Positions 1-8,449 of a stretch of DNA of 29,893 nucleotides are shown here, piece after piece. The notes below the pieces were generated by a model, which ran no database searches, was not told where the DNA came from, and saw nothing but the letters and a program-made list of their open reading frames with translations. Position 1 is the first letter of the stretch. The number at the start of each line of letters is the position of its first letter. The position numbers and the translations under genes are program-made. This DNA comes from Chara braunii (lineage: Eukaryota; Streptophyta; Charophyceae; Charales; Characeae): contig BFEA01000209.1 of NCBI GenBank assembly GCA_003427395.1, positions 1,069,829 through 1,099,721 of the forward strand, read 5' to 3'.

Positions 1-180
1 GGGGATCGGGTAGCCCCGCGGCGGGGGTCCAGGGGTGAAACCCCTACCCCGGCTTGGGCCCCGGGGATCCCCGCATGACAACTGGGGGGGGGGGGGGATC
101 GGGTAGCCCCGCGGCGGGGGTCCAGGGGTGAAACCCCTACCCCGGCTTGGGCCCCGGGGATCCCCGCATGACAACCCTGC
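1..180. repeat. GC-rich foldback unit, two tandem copies (93-bp period)
   Basis: A ~74-bp unit at 1-74 recurs at 94-167, separated by a short spacer ending in a G run. Each unit starts with GGGGATC and ends with GATCCCC, a perfect 7-bp inverted repeat. Inside are further perfect short stems, such as AGGGGT-GAA-ACCCCT and CCCCGC-GGCGGGG. The two copies are nearly identical, so the duplication is recent, or it is an assembly artefact at the contig edge. The GC content contrasts sharply with the AT-rich mitochondrial-like DNA that follows. GC-rich double-hairpin elements are known from some mitochondrial genomes; assignment to that class is inference only. Confidence 0.75.
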
Positions 181-299
181 GTATGACACTCACTCTTTCT
201 TTTCTTTTCTTTTCTTCGAGCTAGAATCAGACTAAGATAGAGTCCTTTTAAATTTGTCAAAGGTTTAAAGACGTGAATTTGGTTGTCTAGGCTCAAATA

Positions 300-485
300 A
301 AATTTCACTATATGCGGGAACGTGCTTTGACCTTCGACCCTTTGTTTTGTGTGTTAAATTCGATACATGAACGAGCCACGTTACTGAAATGTAATGGGTA
401 GAATCCACAGGAAACCAACATATGTTTGTGTAGGATCCTCAAAGACTATATGTGAAACAACTTCAGGCGGTTAGTATAGTTGCTT
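300..485 (+). pseudogene. Relic of a mitochondrial group I intron (3' catalytic core)
   Basis: Three blocks in the right order resemble the conserved core of mitochondrial group I introns with LAGLIDADG-type relatives. The first is CACTATATGCGGGAAC at 306-321 (P-like). The second is GAATCCACAGGAAACC at 401-416 (Q-like). The third is TAGGATCCTCAAAGACTATA at 431-450, followed by GTGAAAC (R-like). A short TAGTATAGT at 472-480 could be the S strand that pairs with GACTATA in P7. No endonuclease frame survives. It lies directly upstream of the nad4L pseudogene, so both probably arrived as one piece of mitochondrial DNA. The subgroup (IB-like) and the host gene of the intron are inference. A covariance-model search would settle it. 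Confidence 0.6.
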
Positions 486-627
486 TGAAACAAGTTGAAG
501 GTAGAGCTCGTGAAAGACCATCACTTGAATAGGCGAGAAGTAAAAGCACCATGAGGTTTGAAGCTTATTCGTACTAATTACGATTCCGACTATCGGGGAT
601 AATAAAGATAAATACAAATATCGGATT

Positions 628-905
628 ATGGATTTAGTGAAATATTTAACATTTGCAATGATTCTTTTTCTTTTAGGTGTTTGGGGAATCTTTTTAAATA
701 GAAAGAAAAAATATCTTTATTGTGTTGATGTCAATTGAGTTAACGTTACTTGCTGTCAGTTTGAATTTTTTAGTTTTTTTATGTATATCTAGATAACATG
801 ATCGGTCAATTATTTGCTTTATTCGTATTAACTGTAGTTGTTGCAGAATCTGTAATTGGGCTCGTCATTCGTGTTATTACTTTTCGAATTCATGGCACTA
901 TTGAA
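628..905 (+). pseudogene. nad4L: Nuclear copy of mitochondrial nad4L (NADH dehydrogenase subunit 4L), frameshifted
   Basis: Nad4L is a small membrane subunit of mitochondrial respiratory complex I. From ATG at 628 the frame reads [20 protein letters not shown] then IFLNRK, matching the plant mitochondrial Nad4L N-terminus. It is lost in an A-rich stretch near 705-715. The next frame gives [17 protein letters not shown]. After a second one-base shift near 790-798 the third frame gives [18 protein letters not shown] and then [10 protein letters not shown]. The product would be ~92 of the usual ~100 residues. Beyond GTI the match is lost and the frame stops at 929. Two frameshifts in an essential, highly conserved gene mark a non-functional transferred copy (NUMT), not the organelle gene. 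The linked tRNAs support a contiguous mitochondrial insertion. Confidence 0.9.
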
Positions 906-1299
906 ATGTATCCAAACCAAAACAAGTGACACCTTTCCGATTAAGAAAGACGCCTAAAAAAAAGGCGCCTTAGATTAGAGGGGAAAAAAAAAAAAAAAAA
1001 AAAAACATCGTAGCCTCCGAGTCGCCTAATCGGCGGAATGAATGAATAGCAGGCTACCCTATATTCAATAAATGAATTTAATTTCTTATTAATTTCATTA
1101 CCTTTATTACTCTTCACTCGACTCGAGTCTTTTCTTTTAGTGTCCAATTCTATACGAATTAATATCATAGATAATGAAATTAGCAACGAAGAGTAGACAT
1201 AGAGAATTACCATTAGATAATAATATAATAGATCCATCCTAGACTTTCGCCCCCACAAGTACATTACATGTAATTCATGAATGTATGAAGGTCACAAAG
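906..1299. other. AT-rich mitochondrial-like spacer, no gene seen
   Basis: This AT-rich spacer lies between nad4L and the tRNA pair and is probably part of the same mitochondrial insertion. It holds a small hairpin (CGCCT/AGGCG around an A loop, about 951-968) and an A22 tract at 984-1005. A minus-strand open frame of 107 codons covers it, but its low complexity (poly-Phe from the A tract) and lack of any recognisable motif argue against coding. Confidence 0.5.
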
Positions 1300-1386
1300 T
1301 GGGAGAGGTAGGATTCGAATCTACGTAGAAATATAACCTTCAACATGTTTATAGTCTGTCATTTTTAACCACTCGGTCACTCTCCC
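1300..1386 (-). tRNA. trnY: Decayed mitochondrial-type tRNA-Tyr (anticodon position mutated)
   Basis: On the minus strand this is an 87-nt class II tRNA with a long variable arm. The acceptor stem GGGAGAG pairs with CTCTCCC, and the T arm contains GATTCGAATC. The overall text resembles native plant mitochondrial tRNA-Tyr. The anticodon loop reads CTATAAA where functional trnY has CTGTAAA. The anticodon is therefore AUA instead of GUA, a single G-to-A change. With the neighbouring nad4L pseudogene this marks a decaying nuclear copy. The anticodon-arm stem also has weak pairs. Confidence 0.8.
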
Positions 1387-1395
1387 TAAGAATCC

Positions 1396-1469
1396 AGCAT
1401 CCTACAGGATTTGAACCGGTGACCTTCAACTTAGAAGATTGTTGCTCTGTGCAGTTGAGCTAAGAATGC
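1396..1469 (-). tRNA. trnR: Mitochondrial-type tRNA-Arg (UCU), probably a pseudogene copy
   Basis: This is a 74-nt cloverleaf on the minus strand, 9 bases from the tRNA-Tyr copy and in the same orientation. The acceptor stem GCATTCT pairs with AGGATGC, including one T·G wobble. The D arm has AGCTCAACTGCACAGAGC, the anticodon loop is CTTCTAA (UCU, Arg), and the T loop region is GGTTCAAATCC. The base before CCA would be T where G is usual, a sign of drift. A mitochondrial-type trnR(UCU) next to trnY is typical of charophyte and bryophyte mitochondrial DNA and is generally absent from flowering plants (family knowledge, not checked here). Confidence 0.8.
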
Positions 1470-1514
1470 AAACTCACCCAAAAGAGTCAACGTAGCCGCC
1501 ACAACAAAACAAGC

Positions 1515-2003
1515 ANCTTATTTTATTTATGTATGCGCTGAGGGCGGGGGCGCGATTGATTTACCACGAGTGTCCAGTGGGCAACCCGAAAGTGTGTAGC
1601 TGAGGTGAGGCACAAAAAGTGGCAGGGGTGTACGAGGGTAGTGGCACAATGGTGGTTAAGGTATTAGCCCAGTAGTAGCTAAGACGAGGCCCAACACTAA
1701 CCGAGGTGAGATTGAGTGAGAGCACAGTCCGCCCGATTAAACATTTAGTACATTCGGGCAGTGAGTCACCCCGGTCATAACCGGGGGCATGTTAAGGTCT
1801 GGCAGTCGGGAACCCGACCCCGACCTCGGCCGGAGGCGGTCAGGTTACGACCGTGGACTTTCGAAAAATTTTCGCCAAGAGATAAATTAGTTAAAAAAAG
1901 AAGAAGGGGTTAAACCCTACAACCCCATATTTTGGTTTTTGGAATTAGACTTCATTTTTTATTTATAAAATAAATGAAAAACAACTTAAAAAACAAACAA
2001 ACA
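1515..2003. other. Unassigned sequence, no gene seen
   Basis: This is mixed-composition DNA with an ambiguous base at 1516. A GC-richer patch (about 1770-1850) contains short inverted repeats, such as CCCCGGT-CATA-ACCGGGG at 1770-1787 and GGAACCCGACC-like repeats. No long open frame, RNA gene or terminal repeat pair was recognised. Confidence 0.4.
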
Positions 2004-2004
2004 C

Positions 2005-2048
<44 letters not shown>

Positions 2049-2440
2049 GTTGGTTGATTGGTTGGTTGATTGGTTGATTGGTTGATTGGTTGATTGGTTG
2101 ATTGGTTGATTGCTAGGGGGTCGCCCACTGCCCCCGCACACACACACAAGCCCACGCGTGAAGACACTTTGTTTTTTGTCAATTGTATTTTATGCTTTGA
2201 TTGATTGATTGATTCACATATTCAAGTTGACTGATTGATTGGTTCATTGGGGGGCCCATCCCCCGAGTGCGCGTGTGTACACACACACAAACACACGCAC
2301 GCGAATGTGCTTTGTTTTTTTCATTTTTATTTTGTTATTTTGATTGATTGATTGATTGATTAACTCATTAGTTGATTGGTCGGTTGTAGGGGCGTCACCC
2401 CCTCTCCCACCTGATGAATGCACACACACACACACACACA
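2004..2440. repeat. Three degenerate modules of TTGA/TTGG tetranucleotides plus CA repeats
   Basis: Long TTGATTGA and TTGGTTGA tracts occupy 2005-2112. Shorter ones sit at 2197-2245 and 2338-2382. Each tract is followed by a short G/C-rich palindrome-like piece (such as GGGGGGCCCATCCCCC at 2249-2264) and then a CA dinucleotide run (2136-2148, 2278-2296, 2421-2440). The first two modules then carry a T-rich linker. The order tract, GC clamp, CA run is repeated three times at ~100-200 bp intervals, so this is a degenerate compound satellite. Open frames here (Asn-Gln-Ser repeats) are translations of microsatellite. Confidence 0.8.
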
Positions 2441-3790
2441 TGAGTTATCGGACCGAGAGAATGTCTTAACGTTGGAAAGACGAGAGGTACGAGGTGGGAG
2501 GAGGAACTGTTATCAACAACAGAAGGAAGAAGAAGGGAGTAGAGAGTTGACAAGGAAGAAGATTGGAGGGGACAAGAGAAGCGCCTAGCTTCACGTGCTC
2601 CTTCGAGTCGAGCTGGTCGTTGACACATTGTGCTTGTCGGGGAGGGCGAGCAACTTAGCATGCGCTTTGTGGTCGTTTTGAAGGTCACGGGTACTGTGCT
2701 CATGCCCGTCCTAGTGATTGTGTTGCTCAATTCGTTGAGGTCGCCATGTTGATCGGCGAATGGCTATCCCGATCTTAGTTGTGCTTTATGTGTCACCCTC
2801 AGTGATGACCGTGGGGCCGCTTACCGCTGTCGAGTGTATCGGTCCCACACAGTGCGTCACGCAGGAGTTGGTCTACCTCGTCGCGATACATATGGAGCTT
2901 CCGCAAACCGCTCCGGCCGAGTGCACTAGCCATACCTCTTGTGAGCCCCTACGACAGGACAGGGTCAACGGGTGGCACAACTTACCTCCACATGCGGGAG
3001 TTGTCACCTCCCTTCGGTAGGCGAATCCCTGCCGAGTGACCAGTCCACAGTACGAAAGCTAATCCGTTGCAATCGCAGAGGTGGACCAGCCGAGGGTGTT
3101 TTTCGTTCGCTGTAGCGTTGGGGGTACGCGAGGTCTCGCTCCTCTAACGGACCCGCACGCGAACCGACGCACTTGGGGGTTGAAATCCTAGGCGCGACTC
3201 GTCGTCGGTTGACTAGGCCGCATCTCACTCACCACGCGTTACACCACAACACACACACGGAACGTCACAAAACAAACAACACAACAAGTTGTCAACAACA
3301 ATCGTAGTCCCTTATGTGGTCGTCCCATAACCTTCCGACGTGGAAAAATTGGATAGGCGACATGCGTGAAACTTAGTATAAGACCGCGCGAATGCAGATC
3401 CTTTCCATATCGACTAGCAATGCATGAATGCGGAAGCAGTCGCAATGATGACGTAATATGTAGTGAACATAATCAAGCGGTCCCTCATGGATCCGAGTAC
3501 CGCTTATGACACTCAAGTGTCAATCTCGAAGTATCGTGAGGGTCGAGTTCTTCACGATATTGCACGGCCGAAGGAACAGCCGTTCGGCCCCCGGGGCACC
3601 TTCGCCCCCTGGTGGGCAGGGCAAATAGACTTTGCGAGGGGGGTGATCCCTTCCTTACGAAGTGTAGAACTCGAGATATCATGGACAAGGACCTCGAATC
3701 CAGGCCCAGGACCAACGTCCGACTAAGAAGTTTTAAGAAGTAAAACGGTAAAGAAAGTTTCATTTCCTCTCTCAATCTCAGCCCCAATTA
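2441..3790. other. Unassigned sequence, no supported gene
   Basis: 2450-2590 is purine-rich (GAAGAAG/GGAGG type) and resembles the stretches at 11780-11920 and 12780-12980 in style. 2700-3230 is GC-balanced with several short open frames on both strands (60-110 codons), none with a motif. 3463-3726 has an 87-codon plus-strand frame and an overlapping 100-codon minus frame; neither is recognisable. I treat all of this as old repeat-derived DNA. A distant coding exon cannot be excluded by eye. Confidence 0.35.
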
Positions 3791-4540
3791 AACCCTTAGC
3801 GTGGGCTCTTTAGGTCACACAAACACTTAAACATAGATACGTACGTATATATATAGAGGGAAATAAATATGTGACGATCACTTCTTACAATCACAGCGGG
3901 ACTTCTCTCAATCATATATATGTATGTGATCACAGGCAGTCAATTCCAAAGTCCGAACCACAAAACATATCTGCAATCACATAAAAAAATCAACCAAAAG
4001 TCCATATACTACACGCGGTCAACTTCAACCCTTCTCTATATTTGTACCCCTTGCTTTAGCCATGCAAGCCCCAACCTTTGTCCAACCTTCCAAAATAAAA
4101 CTCAGTACCTTCGTTAAATGACCATTTAATAAAAGTTTGGGTGAAAAACTTAATAAAACAATAAAAACCACTAGGGCTAAAGCCTTTTAGGTCGGGTAAC
4201 GACAATGGATTGGAGTTGAGTCGTAAACCGACGAATCGGCAACCGACCTGTTATCAGCGATAACAGAAGATGATCCTTGTAGGATCGAGCTGAAACTAGT
4301 CCAAATCTTGAATCAGAACGATAAAAAAAGACATGTACCACAAAACAGGTCAATCCCCAAGCTAAATATCAGTGTATGGGGGATATACCACCATAACACA
4401 TTATCACTCAATGCTAACTGCTAATTAAGTCTAGGTCAACCCCTAAGGCAGTGTCCAAAGAAAAGGTAGATCTTTGGTAAAATTTTCACTATTTAAGAAT
4501 GAATTGTCATAATCGCCACCTGTTAAAATATAATCTAACT
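3791..4540. other. AT-rich spacer with two adjacent short hairpins
   Basis: No gene is seen. 3838-3858 is a TACGTACG/TATATA microsatellite. At 4250-4264 there is a perfect 6-bp stem, GTTATC-AGC-GATAAC. Eight bases later, at 4272-4286, is a perfect 5-bp stem, GATCC-TTGTA-GGATC. They sit about 270 bp upstream of the tandem array. The region may be the flank of that repeat element, but no terminal structure was found. Confidence 0.4.
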
Positions 4541-4960
4541 CCTTTAAACTAAGAAAATTTTGACAGTGTTTCCCGTAGAAAAAATGTATTTTCATAATTT
4601 ATACTTAACTCAAATACGAATAACTGAAATAATTTTTAACTCTCAAAGGTCAAATTTTGTCCAACTCTCTGACTTAGTAAAAATTTGCGCAGCACTCCTT
4701 TAAAAAGGTAGACTTCCCAGGTTTATACTAAGTCAGATAATAACTCAAAAGCTAGACTTGAGTTCAACTTTAAGACAAATTCAACTAGCCCTTTAGATTT
4801 GTAAAAATTTCGACAGCACTTTCTTTAAAAATCTGTTATTCCAAGATTTATACAAAGATAAGTTCAGAATCTAAAAATGACTTTGACTTCTCAAGGTTCA
4901 ATTTTGTCTAACTCTCTAAATTAGCAAAAAATTTGGGCAGCACTCCCTTAAGTGAGAGGA
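4541..4960 (+). repeat. Tandem array, ~124-bp period, left part (four units)
   Basis: Each unit has an AAAATTT stretch, then a CAGCACTNCC-like core, then a purine-rich stretch, a TTTATAC block and a TCAA/CAACTC block. The CAG of the core falls at 4564, 4690, 4814 and 4938, a period of 126, 124 and 124. Units are diverged (roughly 65-75% by eye). Tandem repeats with a TTTCGGCAGCAC-type core are seen in plant genomic repeats, often near LTR retrotransposons; a link to an LTR element here is only inference. The fourth unit is broken at 4960 by the inserted element and continues at 8009. Confidence 0.8.
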
Positions 4961-5639
4961 AGGGTTTTTCCTTCCCCGAAGACGCTGGGGTAGGGTTTGA
5001 GGGGAAGGAGGTAAGTAGGTGTTGTCGAGGAAGGAAAGATGAAGGTTGCTCGCTGATCTGCTCAGGTGGCGATTGGTTAGCCCATGCTCTAATGATTGCT
5101 AATAACTGTCCAAAATCCATTGATCTCCTAGCTAATAACTGTTTAAAATCCCTTGATCTCCTAATTTAGTTTCTCATTGATGATCTCGATTTACGATTCT
5201 TGATTGTTCTTGAGAGTTTTCTTACATCTTACTGCCAACTGTGAAGGTTCTGATGGAGATTTCAAGTTGTAATTCCTCATACATATGTATTTTCCTCTCT
5301 CTACGTCCTGAAATTCTTTGCAATATCAAAATCTCAAGAGTCTAAAACATTTGCCGATTTAAAAGTCGCGAATCAGACTGCGATTCTGATAAATTCACAA
5401 TTCTGAATGTTTTTTACTACCAATCCGAAATTCATCGGGATCTTCATGCATCCGTAATCTGAAGTTCTTTTACTACTATCATTGTTGGGTCATTTTTCAA
5501 TATTCTAGAGCAATGAATTTCCTAAGTTTGATTCAACTCGTCATTGATTTTCTAAGGTCTTTATAGCGAGATATTTTTGTTTTTTTAATTTTGATCATAA
5601 CTTTGACATACTTTTCGTCAAAGTTTTGTCGGAAATTTG
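4961..5639 (+). other. T-rich 5' part of the inserted element, no gene
   Basis: The lead begins AGGGTTTTTCCTTCCCC and soon becomes T-rich, with CTTGATCTCCTA-type direct repeats near 5118-5162. It resembles in style the stretch at 17160-17730 that precedes the same modules in the second nest, but no clear alignment could be drawn by eye. The 78-codon plus frame at 4933-5169 crosses the insertion junction and is therefore not a gene. Confidence 0.45.
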
Positions 5640-6620
5640 AACAGGGGCCCCATGGGAGGGTCAAGTGGAACATCTTGTAGAGTCTTGGGGGATTTTGTTT
5701 TGAAGGAGGGGGCAAAGGGCATCAAATGATTCTTTGCAAGGATGGAGAGGGGATGGAATAAGGCTTTCTAACGGGTACCGGTCAGAGGGAACTCTTATCA
5801 GATGCGATTGGCATTGGGTAGTTTAGGCTTTCCAATGGGTACCGGCTGATGACGGTGAGCCTTGGTGCGATTGGCGTTGGGTAGTGTTGTTTTATCCCCT
5901 CGAGGACGGAGACGAATTTCAGGGTGATCATGATGCCCGCCCTTTGCTGAGATGAGGTTCTCTGGACTCTTTACGAGGACGGAGTTTGGGAGAACGAATG
6001 AGGTTCTTCCTTTCGATGATGGAGGCAAGATTTTTCGGGTTATCTGTTTCTGAGGCTGCCTGTTTCCCTGATTTTGTCATATTCTTGTTAGAGATAGTCA
6101 AGTGAAGTATTTTGTAGGGTTTCGGGGGCATTGTTTTGAAGTAGGGGAAGAGGCATGAAATGATTTTTTGCAAGGACGGAGAGGGGGATGAAATAGGGTT
6201 GCTTGATGGGTACCGGTTAGGAGGAGCTCTTATTAGATGCGATTGGCGTTGGGTAGTTTAAGTTGTCCAATGGGTACCGACCGATGAGGGCGAACTCTGG
6301 TGCGATTGGCGTTGGGTAGCGCTTGTTTACCCCTTTGAGGACGGAGACTAGAGTTTTTGTGGGGGCAAGGAACTTCGGGGTGATGATGGTGCTCACCCCC
6401 TGCTGAGAAGCGGTCCTCTCAAACTCCATACGAGGACGGAGTTAGGAAGGACGAATGGGACTGGGATGGAGGGAGTCGGGGTGGATGTGATTGGCGCCAA
6501 GTATCTTGGTGGGTACCGGCCACTTGCTACTAATTCCACCTGGAAGAACTTGAGGTTTTTCCTTTCGATGACGGAGGCAGGATCTTTTGGGTTGACTATT
6601 TCAGGGGCTGCATGTTTTCA
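5640..6620 (+). repeat. Module A/B: two tandem ~450-bp repeats with internal GCGATTGGCGTTGGGTAG pairs
   Basis: Copy A (about 5640-6090) and copy B (about 6091-6620) run in parallel. Both read AAGTGGAACAT or AAGTGAAGTAT, then GCATCAAATGATT, CTTTGCAAGGA, GGAGAGGGG, GGGTACCGG, GCGATTGGCGTTGGGTAG, a second GGGTACCG, a second GCGATTGGCGTTGGGTAG, GAGGACGGAGAC and GATGAYGGAGGCA. The GCGATTGGC motif falls about 65 bp apart within a copy (5803/5868, 6238/6303). B has a third, divergent GATTGGCGCC. The same module occurs at 17740-18180, at 18285-18790 and inverted at 15475-15660. Open frames in it are not conserved between copies. Confidence 0.8.
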
Positions 6621-6719
6621 TATTTTATAATTTTGACTTATCATCAAAGGCCGTCCCTGCTCAGTTAATCCCCTGATTTCCAGGGCAATTAATGCTGGTA
6701 GGGGGAGGTCTTCTTAAAT

Positions 6720-6925
6720 TTGTCTAAAAAAAGAGGTGTGCGGGAGAAGTAGATGGTTTGGATATCAAGCGTCCTACTAGTGAGGGGGCTAGCTCGTACG
6801 ATGGAAATAGGGTACAACAGCAGCGGAGATGGTGACTCTGCTGCAGTAAGTTTTGCTAGAGTGAGGTAAAGAGGACTGATCGGGGGCCTCTGAGTCATTT
6901 TTGAACTTTGCCTATTTTGAGGTTT
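6720..6925 (+). repeat. Module E, ~200-bp repeat
   Basis: Landmarks are GATATCAAGCGTCCTACTAG, GAGGGGGCTAGCT, GATGGAAATAGGGTACAACA, GCAGYGGAGATGGTG, CTGCTGCAGTAAGT and TGAGGTAAAGAGGA. Further copies lie at 18800-18990, 19110-19290 and 19320-19500 (plus), with a partial inverted copy at about 15220-15330. Distances between copies are irregular, so this module was amplified separately from module A/B. Confidence 0.8.
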
Positions 6926-6954
6926 TGTCGCAGTGATTTTCTCAGTAGCCCCCC

Positions 6955-8008
6955 CAAAAAAAGAATGTTTTAGGATTTTTGGAACTTCTAACAACTCGCT
7001 TTAGGCTGTTTGATACTGTTATATTCATGGATCCGCGGTTGTTTAATGTCAAAACGATGCTGGCAGGTGCTGGGGTGTTGCCCTGTAACTTGCTGATTGC
7101 AGGAGCGAGAGGCCTGGTAGAGAGAGCTGGGGATGTTTTGGGGTGGGCATTCCAAGGGATAACCTAGGATAACTGTTGGGACGATGCTGGCCGGAGCTGG
7201 GGCGAGTCGTGTTGCTCTGTAACCTAGCTGGGTGGGGGTGTGAGGCATGGAAGAGCTCGATAGGGAATTATACAGTGTTGGACAGTTCTAGAGAGTTTGG
7301 TTTAGGAGTCTAGGGGTTCTAAGCATTTGAAAAGAGGTCAGTAGTCATTCCTATTTTTTTGACCTCTTCTTTAATTCTTTGGAAGTTTTTCAAATAGTTC
7401 TCAGATTGATTCTCAGTCGAAGCCGGGTAATGGCCCTGGTATCTCAAAAAAATAGTCTTGAGAATGCCTTAGGATTCTGGGCATTTCTTGCAACTCATTT
7501 TAAGGTTATTTAATGTTGTTATATTAATGGATCTGCGGTTTTTCGATGTCAGAACGATGCTGGCTGGAGCTGGGGGGTTGCCCTGTAACCTGCCGATAGC
7601 AGGAGCGTGAGGCCTGGTAGAGAGATCTGGGGATGCCTTGGGCCGGGCATTCCAATAGAAAACCAAGGGTTGCTGTCGGTACGACGCTGGCCGGAGCTGG
7701 GGTGAGTTGTGTTGCCCTGTAACCTAGCAGGGTGGGGGAATGAGGTCTGGGAGAGCTCGGCAAAGAATAAGACAGTGTTAGAGAATTTTAGAATGTTTTG
7801 TTGGGGATTCCAGAGGTTCAAAGCATTCAAAGGACTTTAGTGACTTTCCTTTTTGACTTAGCAAGTGCTGCTTGAGTAGCCTAGCAATAGGTTAACAATT
7901 ATCCATGTTTTCTTAAATTTTCCTGATTTGTTTCATAGTTCTCAGATTGTTCTTAGCCGAAGCCTGGTAATGGCCCTGGTATTTCAAAAAAAAAAAAAAA
8001 AAAAAAAA
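6955..8008 (+). repeat. Module F: two tandem ~500-bp units, each ending in a conserved A-rich tail
   Basis: Unit F1 (6955-7453) and unit F2 (7454-8008) share TTATATTMATGGATCYGCGG, ACGATGCTGGC, GCCCTGTAAC, GCCTGGTAGAGAGA, CGMTGCTGGCCGGAGCTGGGG and GTAACCTAGC. The landmark GGATCYGCGG occurs at 7030 and 7530, an offset of 500. Both end with CGAAGCCGGGTAATGGCCCT-like text, then GGTATYTCAAAA and an A run (A7 in F1, A23 in F2). The same tail closes the other nests (18215-18282, 19545-19585, and inverted at 15379-15445 and 14195-14250), so it behaves as a retroposon 3' end. Inverted F copies are at 14270-14650 and 14840-15110. Confidence 0.8.
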
Positions 8009-8165
8009 CTTCTCAGATTTTTACTAAGTCATACATAAAATTTATACAAGTTGAACTTTGAAAAGTCAAAATTTGATTGACTCCCAGGTTTTATAGAAAT
8101 TTCGGCAGCACTTCCCGTAGAGAAAGTGACTTACCACGATTTATACAAAACCAAGTAAAAAAAAA
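8009..8165 (+). repeat. Tandem array, ~124-bp period, right part
   Basis: This resumes the interrupted unit with CTTCTCAGATTTTTACTAAG, matching CTTCCCAGGTTTATACTAAG at 4713 in an undisturbed unit. A further core follows, TTTCGGCAGCACTTCCC at 8101-8117, then ATTTATAC. After about 8165 the text becomes A-rich and array identity is lost. Confidence 0.8.
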
Positions 8166-8341
8166 AATCCCTGAAAATTGAGAAATTGATCTAAAAAAAA
8201 AAAAACTTAGCTCAGAAAATGCAGGAATTGAAATTAACTCCTATAGCTCTAGCATGTAGCAAGCAACTAAAGCAACTACCTATCAGACTAAAACTTAGAC
8301 TAAGTAGTGATCTCACTCAGTCATATGCAAGGCCAAACCAT

Positions 8342-8363
8342 ATTGGTAAGTACTCTTACCAAT
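8342..8363. repeat. Perfect 9-bp hairpin
   Basis: ATTGGTAAG and CTTACCAAT form a perfect 9-bp stem around the 4-base loop TACT. It lies about 90 bp before the core-repeat array. No U tract follows on either strand, so it does not look like a simple terminator, and in eukaryotic DNA that reading would not apply anyway. Confidence 0.7.
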
Positions 8364-8449
8364 CCCCAAGTCAAATTCTCATAAATTAGTTCGTGAAACT
8401 CTGAGATGATTTATCCCTTACACCCAACTTACATATGGCATGATGATAA

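Larger units (their letters stand above)
4961..8008 (+). mobile_element. Poly(A)-ended modular retroposon nest inserted in the tandem array
   Basis: This 3,048-bp segment interrupts one unit of the 124-bp array. If it is removed, the distance between the flanking cores at 4938 and 8106 becomes ~119-120 bp, close to the array period. The sequence after the insert (CTTCTCAG, ACTAAGTCA) continues the unit exactly where it stopped. The right end is a 23-base A tract (7986-8008), the mark of target-primed retroposition. No reverse transcriptase frame is present. In order it holds an unmatched T-rich lead (4961-5640), two ~440-530 bp modules (5640-6090, 6091-6620), a ~200 bp module (6720-6925) and two ~500 bp modules (6955-7453, 7454-8008). 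All of these recur elsewhere in the window. No clear target-site duplication was seen. Confidence 0.7.

Noticed and set aside
628-1469. The window as mitochondrial DNA proper
   Set aside because: nad4L has two frameshifts, trnY has a changed anticodon, nad2 has an internal stop, and most of the window is nuclear-type retroelements.
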